Shown: in pieces, positions 36,801 through 51,800 of the stretch
How positions within the stretch are numbered: position 1 is the first letter of the stretch
Layout: each line of letters begins with the position of its first letter
NCBI GenBank assembly: GCA_013397935.1
Contig: VZRN01002991.1
Span: forward strand, 1-64,000
Source: Dasyornis broadbenti
Lineage: Eukaryota; Chordata; Aves; Passeriformes; Dasyornithidae
Direction: 5' to 3'
Length of the DNA: 64,000 bases
Translations under genes and position numbers: made by a program
The notes under the pieces: model-generated
Told to the model about the DNA's origin: nothing
The model's input: only the letters and a program-made list of their open reading frames with translations
Databases searched by the model: none

Positions 36801-39800
36801 GTCAAATGAGTTAATGAGCATAAAAGAAGCAAAATGCCAAACACAATTGTTCTGAACATGTTTAGTTTCTAAAAACAATGTGAGATGCACTAAGGGATGA
36901 ATTCTCCCCACTTAACCATCTCTATTCACATATTTAACGCGGTAGATAACAAGACTCCTGGATGTCACTTCTGTTACAGAAGGTTGCAAACTGTCATCAA
37001 AGTCGATTTGGAGACAACAAAACCAAGGAGACAACATGAAGAATAGCTGAGTTTCTAAAATGAACTAAGCACCCTTTAGAGTTTAGTTAATTTGTTTGGG
37101 TCTAATGCCTGATACATTATAGACTGGTCAGACTCTTTTATAGTCCTTGGTAGAAATCAGGCCAAATTTTGCTAATTTTGCCCCAAACTGCTTGATGACT
37201 GGGTGGTGATTTTCTTTTTTTTCTCCTTTCCTTTTTAACTTATGAAAGTAATTGTGGGAACTCAATGGAGTCTGCATTTTCATCATCAGTATCTGACATG
37301 AAGGGACACACAATAATCTAATACATGCTTTGGTTCAAAGGAGTTTTCTTGGCAATAGAAAGCATTTCACAAGTCTATAATTACAGCTCTCAGGTGAATA
37401 GAAAAAAAAATAATCTCCTAAATTTGGAGGAGACAGGTATCCCTCCTCCTCCAAAGTCACAGTCTAGACAATTTGTAAGGCTTGGCAAGGCAGACACTGC
37501 TCAGAACTGGTCAGGGTGTTCAGTGCCCCACCTGTGGGCAGGTGGGGCACTGAGCGTCTCCTGCTGCTCAGGAGCCCCAGACAGGTGGAGAAAGCCTTTT
37601 TTCCCTTTAAAGACACTCTTCCTGCTTGGATGTCAGCTGATGTAAGGAGTTCTGCTTGTGCAGAGCAGCACTGCTGTGCCCTGGGTGTGAGCACTCACCG
37701 TATGGGGTTGGGAGGAGGAGGAGGAGGGAGAGGAGGGGGCGGTGGTGGCGGCGGAGGCGGAGCAGGATTTTCAGACTGCTGGATTCGCTTCTGAAGTTCA
37801 TCAACTGCACAAGAGCAATGGAACAAAACACAGTGAGTGCTTGGGCTCTCATATCTCTAAAAACCAACTTTGGTGGCCTAAGAAAAAACCCTACTAAATA
37901 TCTAAAGAACAAACAAGACTAAACAACACAACTGCTGGAAGTCCTGTTTTTGACATTTTCTACCAAGGACAATGCAGGATTCCAATTAAACCAGTTACCT
38001 CCAACCTCAGTTACTACTGAAACTAAAACTCTCCCTCCTACAGGATTCTTCATATAAAATGATAGCGTATGGAGAACTTGATCCTATTCCCGCAATGGTC
38101 GATTTGAGATTGCTTTTGAGAATGAACTAATAAGAAATGAAAGAAATTGACAATTTCAGCCTCCAGACTTATCTCTGTCTTGCTGATGGTGTGGGCTTTT
38201 CCCATAAAAATGATCAAAATTGGGTGGTGGCAGACTGGATTTTTTCCCTCCTGCTTTCATGTCAGCTCTAAAATTCAGAAACTGCTTTTCTGCACTTGAA
38301 ATACTGTCAAATGTAATTCACTGGAGAAGGGTAGAAACAGAGAAAAGTCTTGAATTTCTTTTAGTTATAAAAATCTTTAGCAATTGTTCTGTGTACAGTA
38401 GGAATTATGGTAGAAGTACAGAATATGATTTCCAAAGTGGATATGGTTCTTTGTTCTTGCAATGATGGATTCAAATTAAAATTACAGTATTTTACACTTG
38501 TTTTTCAATTTTAAAAGGTAAAAAAATTAAAGATCAACTGAGTGACTTTAAATTTCCAGGTACAATTTTTTGTGTCTTTCACACAGACACCCATTCCCAT
38601 ATATTTATCCACCTGTAAGACTCAGGGCAAACTAACAGCAGGATTTTTGTACTTTATGAAAGTTTTACAAGGTTATTTTTTCACACATTTTGCATATGAT
38701 TGTTCTGCAGTTGAAGGCAGTTGTTGTACTTTGTCTAGTGAAGCACAGGTCTGGATCACAGCTACACAAAAGCTTCTTAGGGTCTCAAATGTAACATGTA
38801 TAATTCCATTAGATGTGCACCAACCACATTTTACCCCTAAATCAAAGCCATTACATGATTTTACCTGAATGCTTTAGGTCTCTAGCTTTTTCTTCTGCGT
38901 GCTGACACTTCAGCTCCAGTTCTTTTTTATCTTCTTCCAGAAGTTCTAGTTGCTGTTTAAGGCGACTAATCTCCTTGTGCAGTGATTGATTCTCTAGCTG
39001 CTCTTCCAATTCTTTGATCTGCAGTTGGCAAACAAGGACATTCATCACAATAAAAGGCATTTTCTGTCCCTCCTGTTGGCAAACAACCCACTAGGCACAG
39101 TTATGCCTTAAAACATTATAGTATAGGAGTGAAGCACAAGTCCCAGAAAAAGGAAAATTTTTGAATGAGAGCTGGCAAGTTTCTTCTGAGAAATGTCAGA
39201 ATTTTCTGTTATGACCCTAACTTGCTTTATCTCTTCTTTAAAATGTCTTTAGCTCCAGAGTACTTAAGCTCTACATTGCTCCCTTTTCTTTTTATAGAGT
39301 TTTTATCACATAATTAGAATTTAATTTCAGAACATTTCCTCATTTGAAGCACAAGAACACTGACATTTTTGTTCTCTTACTGCTTCCACTGACAGGCTGG
39401 TTATTTAAACTCCCTTGTCTCAACTCATGCAGATGCCAGTGTGTGAAATATGGAATATCTGATTCAGAGGCAGCATTCAGATGCAGAGTAGCAGTAACTT
39501 CCCAGATCCCTGAACATGTACATTTTGCTCTAGACTTCCAAGTAGCCAAAGATGCAGAGGTTTTCTATGAACTGGCAATTATTCTTCCAAAATACTCATT
39601 CAGAAGCATTTGAGATTGCATAGTCTTAGTATTGCTGCATTGATGGAAGGACAAGAATCGTTTGCCTAACCCTAGCATTACTCTTACTAACAGAGTTTTA
39701 AGAATAGACCTCAGGGCTAAAGGAAAGCTCATTTTCAGGCTTTCCTGGGAAGCAGTGGTGATTTCTCCCAGATAAGAGATTGATCTAGTCCAGTTTCAAA

Positions 39801-42800
39801 GAATGTATTTGTTTATATCCTAGCAGTTCAGATCCTCTCACACCACCTTGCGGATTCACCTCACATTTCCCTGCTCCAGTGTGTCTGGCTTTTCCCCCTC
39901 CATTTCTTTAGCAAGACCCAGACTATTAATGTGAACTGCCTACCTCTCACCTTGTGTTCTTCTTTGCTTATCCCCATAAGACACCCTATTACTCAATGTC
40001 CAAAATATTCTCCTGTCATCTCTTCACTTAATGGAACCTGACTTACTGCTTGTAATTGCACTTTACTGGCACCCAGCATAAAATACTTTCCTAAACCAGA
40101 GCCTTCAGGCTCAAAAGCCTTCAAATTTTGTACTCATGTCTGAACAGTGACCCAGAAGAAGGGAATCACAACCTTCTCTGAAATCTAGTTTTCAAACTCT
40201 GAGCTCCTACAGGGAATACGAACTCAAGTAATTCTGAATGTAATGAAGACATGACACTCCTTAAATTCAGGAGGTTTTCAAAGACATCTGCATGAGATGC
40301 AAAGAAATTCTGTTATACCTTTTGCTGGTGTTGAAGCCTCTCTTCTTCTAATGTGTGGGTTAGTTTAGCATTGTCATCCAAAGCCTTCAAAAGCTGTTGA
40401 TCAGGAGCAGAATTTTGCAGAAGCAACTGACTCTGCCTCTTCATCTTGTTTTGTTCAATAAACATCTGCCAAAACAAAACCCACCCCAGACAAAAACAAC
40501 AGTCAGGTACAGTCTAGTGCTACCATGGGGAAAATGGCAATTGGAAAGAAAATGAAGATATTAGCATCATGTTAATGTGGCAGGAACAGTGAGGAAGAAG
40601 GCGAGAAGAAAGGGGAAAGGAAGTTTGAAAGTAAAATTTACAAGAGCTAAGCTCACACTGAAAAGAACCAGGTGTTTGCCGAGAACCACCCACTGCTACA
40701 CCTCAATTACCCACATGTTGGCAGCATTCAGAATTTAAACACATCTCTGAATTCTCTTTGCTGGAAATGGGAACAATCTGATCCTTATTCTGGGCGCTCT
40801 GGAAACATTAAAAGAACTCTAGGTGGAGGATAAAACATCTGTGAATTCACAGGCTATCTCCTCAAACATGTCTGCAAGCCTTGGCATAAAGCCCACTTAT
40901 TTGAGGGTTAGCTGGATATATGAATGATGGAAGTTAATTTCTTCAGGAAATGAATTTCAGTCCATGTCTGTGTAATCAGTGTGTGCATTTGCCCTTGGAA
41001 AAGGCTTTTCAGGGCAATTCCAGCCTTTTAGTTCTGATCACTGTGTTCCTTCCTCTTCCCAAGCTATATTTTTGATATGGCAAATGAATACATTGCAGGG
41101 AGCACACAAAAATCAAGAGGTCTAGAGACCTGACATTGATTAAAAAAATCACACACTTCTCTAGACTTCACTTAAGGTCTAGAGACCTGACATTGATTAA
41201 AAAATCACACACTTCTCTAGACTTCACTTAAGAGGGGCAGAGACTGTCAGCATATGCAGCTTCCCTAAGAGATCGGCTCCTTCCAGAGTGTTTAGGACCT
41301 AGGAAAAAGAAGATTGCTTCCCCACAAAAACATTCCCAGTGAATTTATTCTGCACCTTGACATCTCTTTCAGGTAGAGGTTTGCCCCCAGGCAACACGGG
41401 CTTCCACTTGGCAAACTCAGCTGTGCCTGTTCTCAGAGCAGAAACAGGGACTGGGTCATGCTGAGGTTTCCCACGAATGTGCACAGGTCAGCAGAGCCAC
41501 TTATGGCAAGAGAACACAGAACAGCCTGAGAATGCAGGTGCTCCCTCAGACTGTAAAAACACTGTTGTAGAGCTCAGCAAAAGCAAGGAGATATTTTAAG
41601 AATAAAGTATTAGAAATAAAAAAGTTCCACGACGTCTTTTCAAATTCCCACCCTGTTTATTCACAAACCAAAAGTACAGATACAACATATGGCTTCTTCC
41701 CATATTCAATGCTCTGTGATTTCTTTCTTTTAATACAATTGGATAATAAACGAACAAGAGCTGATGACCGTTTGTGGCAAGCATTCATTGCACAGACACT
41801 TCAAGTGAGCCTTCTCAGCAAGCAGCTCTGTGTGGAGCTGTGCAGACAGACCAAGAAAGCCACTGACCATGCTGAACTTTTAACTCCCCGCGCAGCCTGT
41901 CTGACCCTGCGTGCCAGAAGGAGTCAATTGATGCGGCCCTAATACCAATAAAACCTGCAATGAACACTCCACTGGGCAGAGCTGTGCCATGGGGGCAGGC
42001 AGGAAGGGACTGGAAGCAGAGATGGAGAGGAAATGATGAACGTTGGCTCTGGTGCTGTAAAACAAACAGGAACAAACTGCTGACAAGGCAAAGTCAAATG
42101 TGCGCTGGACATCAGCTCTCTGTCCCAAAATTCTGACAGTCAAACCAATTTATGCTTATGTTACCTTCTAGAGCTGTGGCAAAAACAACTCAAAGGCTAG
42201 AGAATTTGAGAATCAAAGCTACCCACAACAATCCAGAAAGGTTTGCCTCTGAATTGCAACCCAATCATTTAACATTTTACATTCTTAAAAGAAACGGCAT
42301 CTTTGAACATCATACTTGAGAAAGACCTCTAAACCACTGCTAAACAACTCAATACTGCCTCAAAGCCTCCTGCATTCCTGCTAAGTCACTCACAGAAGTT
42401 ATTCAACCCTGACAGAAACAACATTTCTCTAGAAGCCAGCTTCAGAAAACATCACAGTTTACCCACTGTGAACTTTGCTTTCAAAGTGAAAAGGTGGATT
42501 TTTTCTTTTTTTTGGAATCTGAAAAATAGTTTAAGGTGATCAATTCCAAATTTTTATTCACCAAGTTTCTGCCACTAAACCCAACCAAACAGAGTTGTTC
42601 CAGCCTGAGGGAGCAGAAAGCTGCAAAAACAAGAAGAAATCAAGTAGGGCAACTTGATTTCTTCAACTTGAGCAGATACTTCACCAAGTGTAGAAAATTC
42701 ATATTCACTTTGTTTCATGTTCTTCTGCAACAAAATGAAAAAATCCTTTTGAAGACCTGGTTGAAAACTTTTTTCATTCAGAAGCTTTCACATCAAGTCC

Positions 42801-45800
42801 TGCATTTTCAATTAGCTTTATAAATTGCTTTAATGATATTGCAAATTATGTTACTGCTCACAAATATGAAAGTATCTTCAACACCACATAAAAAAGATTT
42901 TGATTATAAGGTAATGCCGCAATCAGACACATGAGAACCACATTCTCATGGTGAGTCCCATCCATCGCAGGAGTTACTTACACAATTTCTCTTAGTGCCA
43001 GCATATCCTAAGTGGAAGGGACAAAACCAGACAGAACAGTCATGTCAGACAAACAGAAAGCAAACTGGTGTCCCTGATTCAAAATTTTTGAGAGGCTGCT
43101 CTCTGTGTCTGACACAGGACAAAAACCCCCTTAAAATTAATTCTAATTTAAAATTTAAAAAATCAATTCCTGTTTCAGCAGGGTGGAAACCTGATTGTCT
43201 GCACAACCCTGAATATTAATTAAAGTGACTGCTGAAAGGGCAAAACAGCTACTAACAAGATTATTTGGACTAGGTGGAATTTAACCAATTGATGGATTAG
43301 TTCCGACTTTGCCACCTGCTAGACAATTATCTGCAGAGCATCCCAATCAATGCTGGAAACACAAGTCAATAGTGCAGGAATCTACTGAAAACCATGACTG
43401 CAGCCAAATGCAGATCATAAAGAAAAACAATTTGCTAACACCTATCATTGTAATTTTAAAAATCTCCCAGTGTTGTGCAAACCAGTTACATATCTTTCTC
43501 TCTCTGAGCTTACAAAGAGAAGCTTCCAAGTACAGGAAATCTGGGAGCTGGCCACTTTCCATCAGTAGAGTTTTCACAAGAACTGGGGAGGTGGAAAACG
43601 AGGGTGAAATTAATAAAAGTTTTTCCCTTGACCTCAGTGAGGCCTTACCTCATTCTCAGCCTCTTGCTCTAGCCCTTACCCGACAGAGCGTTCACTGCAG
43701 ACGTTTTTTGTTGACACCAGGGCTGAAAAAGGAGTTCTTCCTCATTAAAAAAGTTAGAAAGCAACTCTATTAGTGTCAAGTCCCTGGGAATACTGAACCT
43801 CGTATGAATAATGTCCAGGATAAAACTGGATGCTTTCCAACCAACTCTTCTCGCAGGAGCAAAACAATGACAAGGGAAATTCTTTAATACCCATGTGTGG
43901 CTACATTTCCATCCACACATCTTTTGGGGATTTGCTGTATGCAATAACTTTTTTGTCTTAATTACAGTTTGAAGGGAGAAAAATGTCGCAATACAGCAGG
44001 TGTTGGTCTAATAAGGTAATCAATGGTTGCATAAAGTAAAATAAAAATCAGTGGCATGCTGTCCACTATAAATAGAGTAACAAAAGGTAAGCAGTAGGGC
44101 AGAGTCAGACTTGGGATTGTCAAACAGAAAAGAGAAGGTCACTCAGCTGAGAGCTGGTCCTTATTTCAATCCTCAGCAGCACTGCCCCTTCCCCTCCACA
44201 ACCTAGTGAGGAACCAGTGAGCTATCCTCACAGAGGGGTAACCCATTTACATTTGTCACAATTTACAGGTGCTGATGTCTTCTGCATTATGTGTACCCTG
44301 AAGCCTTACAGTCTTGTGTTCAGACCTGAAATAAGTCCCAAGAGAGGTAGGATCAAGGTGCTTGTATCTCCCCAAAAGAATGGGCGGTTTGAAGGATTTT
44401 ACGTGATGGGGAGGACAGAGTGATCATGTCTGATTATGGCTTGACAGGGCACTAAGTGACTGTAAATTTAGGATTAAAACACAACTCCAGGTAGGGTTTT
44501 TAGTTCAATGGCTAATCAGGAAAAAAAAAATATATATATATACACACATATATATATACACATTCCTTTAGAGGAGCCAAAGACTAATCTAGTTGGATTT
44601 TCAAACTGCCACAGAAAAGTGAGCTATGTGACCACAACAAAGGACATATGCATAACATGGGCAGCCAGCAATCACTCATGTAGATGACTCGTATTTCAGA
44701 CCAATAAAGATACAACACAGTTGGTTTTAGTCACTTGGCTAATTGCCAGACAGCTTCTGAAGGACTGTCTCTAAAGAGGCTGAACCTGTGGCATTAGTAA
44801 GTTTTGTGGCTCAAAAGAAGAGGTCTAATTCACTCAGAATGGGAGAATTGGAGTAGATGAGCTAAGCCTATTTCTTGTCCATCATTTGCTTCTCACCACA
44901 GAGCTGCTTGGAGCATGTACTTTTGAGTGTGAGAAAACTGAATTCCCATCAACAGTGTGACTTCCTCAAAAACAGAACATTATTTATTTTACCAGCCTGT
45001 TCTGTACAAAAGGGTTTCTCAAACTACAGCATTCATTCATCATTTACAAGGCATAACCGCCCAAAATATAAGGGGAAAATAATCTCTACTGTTATTTATT
45101 TCTTCATTTCCTGCAGTTTTCTTTTTGTCATGGTAGAAGCACACTGATAAAAGCTATAATGCTCACAGTCTTACAGCATTTAGACACCATCTAATAGATT
45201 CAGAAGTAGATCATACACCACATGAAAAAGGAGGAAACATCTTCACTTTTTTTCCCCATAGATTCATTGCCTGAACAAAAAAGAGATAGGGGGGAGGGGG
45301 AAGAGAAAGAGACCAAAGATTTTCCTAGAGCATACATCTGTTACCATTCCCTAAGCCTCTTCCTGGGAAAAAGCCTATTGAAACATATTAGCATTACATC
45401 ATGCTTCAAAAGTGGTAACATCCAAGCTCAGGAGAATTCAAGTACTAACTACTTATCATGTCTCTTTAATTATTAAATCCAGTTCAGTCAGCTGGACTGC
45501 AAATTAATTATCTTCAGATACCAGTTGCTGTTGAACTATCCTTGGTAAAGCACGGAGTGTGGCACTTGCAAGGACGGAGCTCGTCCTCGAGTGCTGGTTT
45601 TGTAGTATCCACTCACAGATGTAGCAGAAGTCCTCACAAATTAACCCAAAAGTTCACAAGTGCATCTGAGGAAGAGCTCTTTGGGAGCTCATGTCACCAA
45701 GATAACCAAATCCAGTGCGTGCAACCTCATGGGTAGTGCAGACATTTGTTAGGAGTGACAATGATTTTCTGTAAGCTGACTGACACCTTTTATCTTTCAA

Positions 45801-48800
45801 TATGGGAGGATTCAGTCCCAGAGTAAGTAAAGTCAGCTGTGCACTGGCCCAGGTACGGGATGAAGGTATTTTGAGGAAAAACAAGTTAAATGCACACATT
45901 TTGTTGTGCAACATTTACTTAGAAGCACAAACAGCTGTAGGATGGGGTGAACATTGAGCATTGGACAGAAAGTCAGTGAAAAGATGAATGATGCACATTA
46001 GAGATTCACTGAATTGTTTTAATCCATCTGGATCATAGTTCCTTTGAATGCAGCCTTTCAACTTCTCAACTGCAAACTGTTTTACAAGTTACCATAAACA
46101 CTTGGCAAGCCTATCGGTTTTTTCCCAGTTGTGCATTTTGAGCAAAAGCCTGCAGTAGCCTCAGAAGTGACAGGAACTCCAACAAACTGCTCAGCAGTTT
46201 GACACTTCATTTCTATTTGTCCAAGATACAGAGGACAGTAAAAAAATCAGCTCAATGTCAACTTTGAGAGCACACTGCTTCTTCTCCATGAGGTTTCCAG
46301 AGAGCTTTAGGGGTAGGGGTTGCCTCTTTGCCATATACAACAGTAATAAACTGGTCATTTGTGCTGGTTTGGGCTGGAATAGCTGATTTTCTTCACAGTA
46401 GTTGGTATGGGGCTGTATTTTGGGTTTGTTCTGAAAACACCACTGATAATAGAAAGGTATATGTTTAATAAACCACTGAAGCTTATTTTGTTAAACTCCT
46501 GAGTATTTGATGTCACTAAGAGTTTCAATTTGCATCTCACACCGTGTTCTCCCACTTTTGGCTTGCTTTGGCTGCATGTATTGTATTTTGCTCATCTTTG
46601 TGGAGAGTGCCTTTCAGGGGTACCTCTGTATTATTGCAATGGCCTTCAAGATATTCTCTGCCTTCCTTTGTTTTCTAATAAACTGCTCCACAATCAGCTG
46701 AGAGATCTTAAAGTGTCTCTTAAAACCTGACACTAGAATTCTGGTTAAGCTTGCCAAGATTTCTGTGTTAACAACCCTGTTTTATTATGTAGGTACAGAT
46801 TTTTCCATGCCTCCGTCCCTTACACACTCTATTTATTTTGTTCTTTTATGCAGATCCCTGTACCTTTCACAATGGATTGTGACTCACTTCAAACCCTCTC
46901 TCCTTTTCCTTCCCCCTATCCACACCATGGCTGACAATATTTACTCAGTTTCTTTAGAACCTCTAAAGAGCATGAATTCTAATGTTTGAAGTTGGATCAC
47001 TTTTGATTAATTAAATATATATTATGGTGGTGCCAGCAGCATGACTATAATTAAAGCTGTATTGGGTTTTTTTTTTTTTATTTTAATCAAAAGCTCTGAT
47101 TTTCAAGTGTTCCCTCTCTCCTATATGTGCTTGCTCCCTCCCTCTCTTGCTCCATGTCTCTCCTCTCCCCCATCTGTGTTCCCTTCTGCACACACGCTCA
47201 CCTGCCTGTTATTTCTCACATCTGCATTCCCAAGTGCTCCTGTTCTGAAGCAGATCCTCCTCACCTGTAAGAAGGGCAGGAGGCCAAGGGCATCCCTGCA
47301 AAAAGCAGCCCCCAGCAACCACTCGGTCCCCTCCCATGGCAGCCATGGTGCAATGATAAAAGATGAAGCCATGCTAAGCAGAAAGGGAAAGGGATGGATC
47401 TGAATACACGGGCCAATCACTCCATGAAGGCAAACTTAAGGTACTTCAGCCCCTTGGAAAGACAATGTGCCCACTGAACTGATGAGGCACCCCAAAGGCA
47501 GTAGTTCTGTATTTTAGCGAGCTAAAACACACATTGAAGCTGTGAGACATCACAAACACTAATACAAAACACTAAGATGTGCCATCCTTCAGCTGCAATG
47601 ACAGCCACGTTACTTGGAGCCTATTTCCTTTCTCCAAGTGCTCCAAACAAATCCAGAACAGAGCACTGAACATGCAATGTTTCCCTTCACTCAAAGCTCC
47701 TCATTCCCTCAACACCACACAGCTTATCACAACCAACCACTGTGGATTTTGCAAAATCCAAGTGAAAAGCCATCAGAAATTTTGTGTTTTAAAATAAACA
47801 TTTTATAGAGACTGAGAAAGCAGGTGACTAATGAAAGCAAGCAGAAAATCCCTGAACATCCTTAGCATAATTCAACAGAGCTACTGTAACCACATCCTAG
47901 AAAACTTAGCTCTCAAAACACAGCTGTGACCTTGTGACATGACCCTTGTGGGAGGACACTCACAGCCTCATCCGAGGAGAAAGCTGTGCTGCTGTGGATG
48001 CAGTTGTGGGCCACAGCCTGTCTCTAATGTCTCAGGTCACCCAAGGGACACCATCAATGTGGAACCAGGCCAGTGAGAACAGGTTTTTAAAGAAATTTGA
48101 AATACTAGTTCCCCAAACACAAATGAGCAATGCCTTTGTTGTCACATGGTCCTGTTTTTAAAAAAAACAAAATTCTAAAAATCTTTCTGAACAGCATGAT
48201 ACCAAAGGAAGACAAGCAGGTATACAAAGGAAAGAATAACGCAGGCCTGAAGTTCACTGTTGTAGTGATTCCATTTCGGGTAAGAGAACTTTATGGAATG
48301 AAAACCTTCAAGTGAACAGCTACTCTGATAGTCTGCACCAACATGGGCCTATATTCTCAGAAGAGACAACAACTAAATAATGACAAAACCCAAGAAATCC
48401 TTGCTGCAAATAATCAGCATTTCTTTGGCATTGTACTTCAGTTCTTGCCTGTCAGTTTGTTATTCAATTACAAAAAGTACTTTCAGTATAATCTTTCAAA
48501 ATGAGAATGTGACCCTCAACTAATATTGTATTTTTGCAACAGCTTTTTTTATGAGTCCACATATTCTTCAGGAAATACAGTCTTCAGATTATATCACTAG
48601 AAAGGCAGCTAATCCCTCCCACATCCAACCACTACATATTCCACATTGGAATACTGTAGTGAACTAAGCCCATGATAAATTTAAAGCCTTGCCTTGAAAG
48701 CTGACAGAGGTAAAACTATATGAATAATTCCAAAGTGCTTTGCAAGTGCTTGTTGAAACAGTAAACTCACTTTTATGGAAGAAGTACAGATGTTGGCTAA

Positions 48801-51800
48801 GTCATCTGTGGGGCTGGATGAGAGCTGGGAATTGAAATCAAGTCATCCAAGCTGGTAAGGTTTTGCCCAGTTGCAATGTCTTCATTTTACAAGATCTCTT
48901 TTCCTTGACTACTCACCTCTTGTGCAAATGACTCTGCTTTCTGCCGCAGGTTCTTTTCCAGCTCAAAGTTTACATGAAGCTCTTCATATTCCTCTACTGC
49001 CAGCACAGACACTGTTTATAAGGATAAAACAAGATCAGAAATAAAAGTGGAACAGATCAAAAGAAGAGCTACTGTTTGATTTACCCGCATAAGCTGCTAT
49101 TCCCTAGTACCATGAATCCCTGACTGACAGCATGACCTAGTTTTATATTTCCATATACAGTCCTCTTTGCAATATTTGTCCAATACCTCACCACATATAT
49201 GTGCAATTTCTAATTTTCTGAATACAGTAATCCTCCTCCTGTTTACACTCAATATTTTTGAGACTGTATTTTGCCTCTCTTTGCCTCAAAAGAGCTTTGC
49301 TGAATCTATCAAAGATTATGTTATTCTTGAGGAATCTTCATTTGTTTACCTGGTTTGGAGATGCGCATAGCAGTTATTAAAGGTAGGTACAGAAAGTGGT
49401 AATTTAGACCGTGGGATACAAATCCCAGCCCACCCGGACTCTCAAATTATATTAACTCAAAAAAGCAAATAAACAAACAATAAACAACCACACACCAAAA
49501 ATTACCCAACAAACAACCCATATACTTAGGAAGAATTAAGAAAAATTCATCAACTCTGACTGAAATGCATTGAGTGCACAGCTTCAACACAGTGCCACAC
49601 AGGCACAGGATACAGGAGGCACTGAAAAGATACTTTGGTAGCTCATTTCAAACATACAAAAAAATCTTGCTTTAACTCTTCCTTCCTGAAAAACAGGCAA
49701 ATGTGAAACGAGGGGTTGTTCTTTTGATAATGCTTAGAAAAAAGAAAACATTTCAGAAAATTTTCATCTGCCACGCTATCCCATCAAAAGCTTCAAGCTA
49801 ATCTGTTTAATCAACTGTTCTGAAGTTTGCTGTAAGAGCCTTCAAGTACTGCCCGTCATAGGCTTAAACAATGCAGACACATGCAAGAGGTAAGAGATGG
49901 ACACCTGGAGAAAGCTTACAGGATTTGCCCTGCTACATCTCAGCCAGACCCATTGTCTCTCACTTCAGGAAAATGGGAAACACCCAGTGAGGCTTTCTAG
50001 GAAACAATTTTTAATTTCATAAGGCTTCACAAGCAACAAGAGGAAAGGGCAGAGAAATCCAAGGTACTAAAAACTTTTCCCTCTCCTCTTAACTGCTTTG
50101 GGGTCAACTATTACTCATGTAGAAGCACCCACCTCCATTAAGCAAGAGCTTTCCTTTTCTGAGCCATATCTCACTTTAGACTTTCCCTGCCCTGGTTTTA
50201 CCTCTCTTCTCTTTCCAGAAAGGAAAATTTCTGATTTTCTTCCATAACTTGGAAAGCATCTCTCCTACATTCTAGCACTCCTGCCTTTTTCTCGTCATCC
50301 TCTGAACATAAAACAAGCCTCTTCCAAGTCTTCAGACATTCAAAATTATAAACTGCATTCCAACTAAAAGGAAGACTGGTGTAATGATTTAGTAAAACAG
50401 GAGATTAAGGTTCAAACTCCATCTCTGTGGGATTGCCCTCCTACCCTAGTTTGCCACTTGTGCCGCACAGGGAAAAGTTTCCCTAGTCTCACGTAACACC
50501 TGCTATTTACATTGTTACATTTTCCTGCAGTACAGAGAGTCTGGAACAGTCCATGAGTTCCTGCAGTGCCTGCAGCAATAAGGTCGAGTGTCAGATCTGG
50601 ACCACAGTCACTGTTCTGTAACCTGCTCTTTATACTGCAACAGAAAAGCTCTGAAGCTTCTGCAGAGAATGCAGCAAACTGTTAGAGAACCTGCTGAGAC
50701 CACACACCTCTGTTGCATTTCTCCAACAGTTTTTGTTGCTTATTAACTTCAGTTGTCAAAACAGCCTTTTCTTCTTTCAATTTATTTACCTAGAAAAGCA
50801 TAAAGAACACATCAAAACCAAGAGCATTTTAGTTAATGGCATAAGGCATACAGCACATACATAATGCAAGCAGTATTTTGCTGTGTTTCCTAGGTTTGGC
50901 TTCATGCTGGGGTTTCCAGTGGGATGGAAAGCATTTTTACTCCACCTTACAGATGTCGTAACAGATGTCATAAAAGGGTTATGAACTAATCCTCCCATGG
51001 CACGTTACAGTCACAGCTGCAAATATAACCTCTTTGGAACCTTTCAGGATCAGGTGCCATAGCACCTGGCTGAAAAGTTACTTGACTGTTTGCATTTTAA
51101 TATAGTCAGACCCCTGTTTTGGTTCTTTTTTTCCTGGGCTCTGTTTATTGTCCGAGAGCTTTCAGCTGTGTCTCTCTGAATGCAAGGGTTGCATAGACAG
51201 GAAGAGCCACTAAGTCCTGATTTGCATCAGTACATGGTGTATCCAGTTTTCAAGCAGGAAAGAAACTCTGCTGGCTTGAAAAGCCAATTTGCTGGTCTAA
51301 TTACCATGACACAGCACTGCCAATGGCTAAAGTCAAGGATACACTCAATGAAGTAGCACCAGTGATTAAACTACGTGTCCTACAAAAGCATTTCTTACAC
51401 ATCTATGGGTTTAAGGAAATCCAAAAAACCCCTGCAGGCTGTGATGGGTGAGGGGTTGTGAGGAAGGGGAGGTGACAGTTGAAATACCAGCATTATAACA
51501 GATCAAATAGATATGGAGAAGTCATGTGCTGGCAACAGTGGCAGCCTGGATGTGACGTAGAAAGGCCCTTCCAGGGACATGCCCTAAGTGATCCATCACT
51601 GGCAGGACTTGAGATGAGACAGAATTCAATTAACTTCACAACTGAGCGTTTTTAGCAAAGTAAGATACAGAAAGTACTGACTCCACGCTAACATGGTCTC
51701 GCCTTCCATGGTACAATACATACTTCTTCAATTACTTCTGCAAGTTTGCACCTCAGGTTTTCCAGTTCAATGGCCAAGGTCTTCTTTTCCTCATGAACAG

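Larger units (their letters stand above)
40466..48916 (-). other. SHTN1: SHTN1 longest intron in window (8451 bp)
   Basis: Contains a 57-bp tandem duplication (41118-41232), an AT/AC microsatellite (44521-44563) and an LTR fragment (46360-46460). Numerous short open frames on both strands have no recognisable homology. Nothing else named. Confidence 0.7.

Noticed and set aside
37516..37922. Gly- and Arg-rich + strand frames
   Set aside because: They are the reverse complement of the SHTN1 proline codons, hence the GGGG runs.
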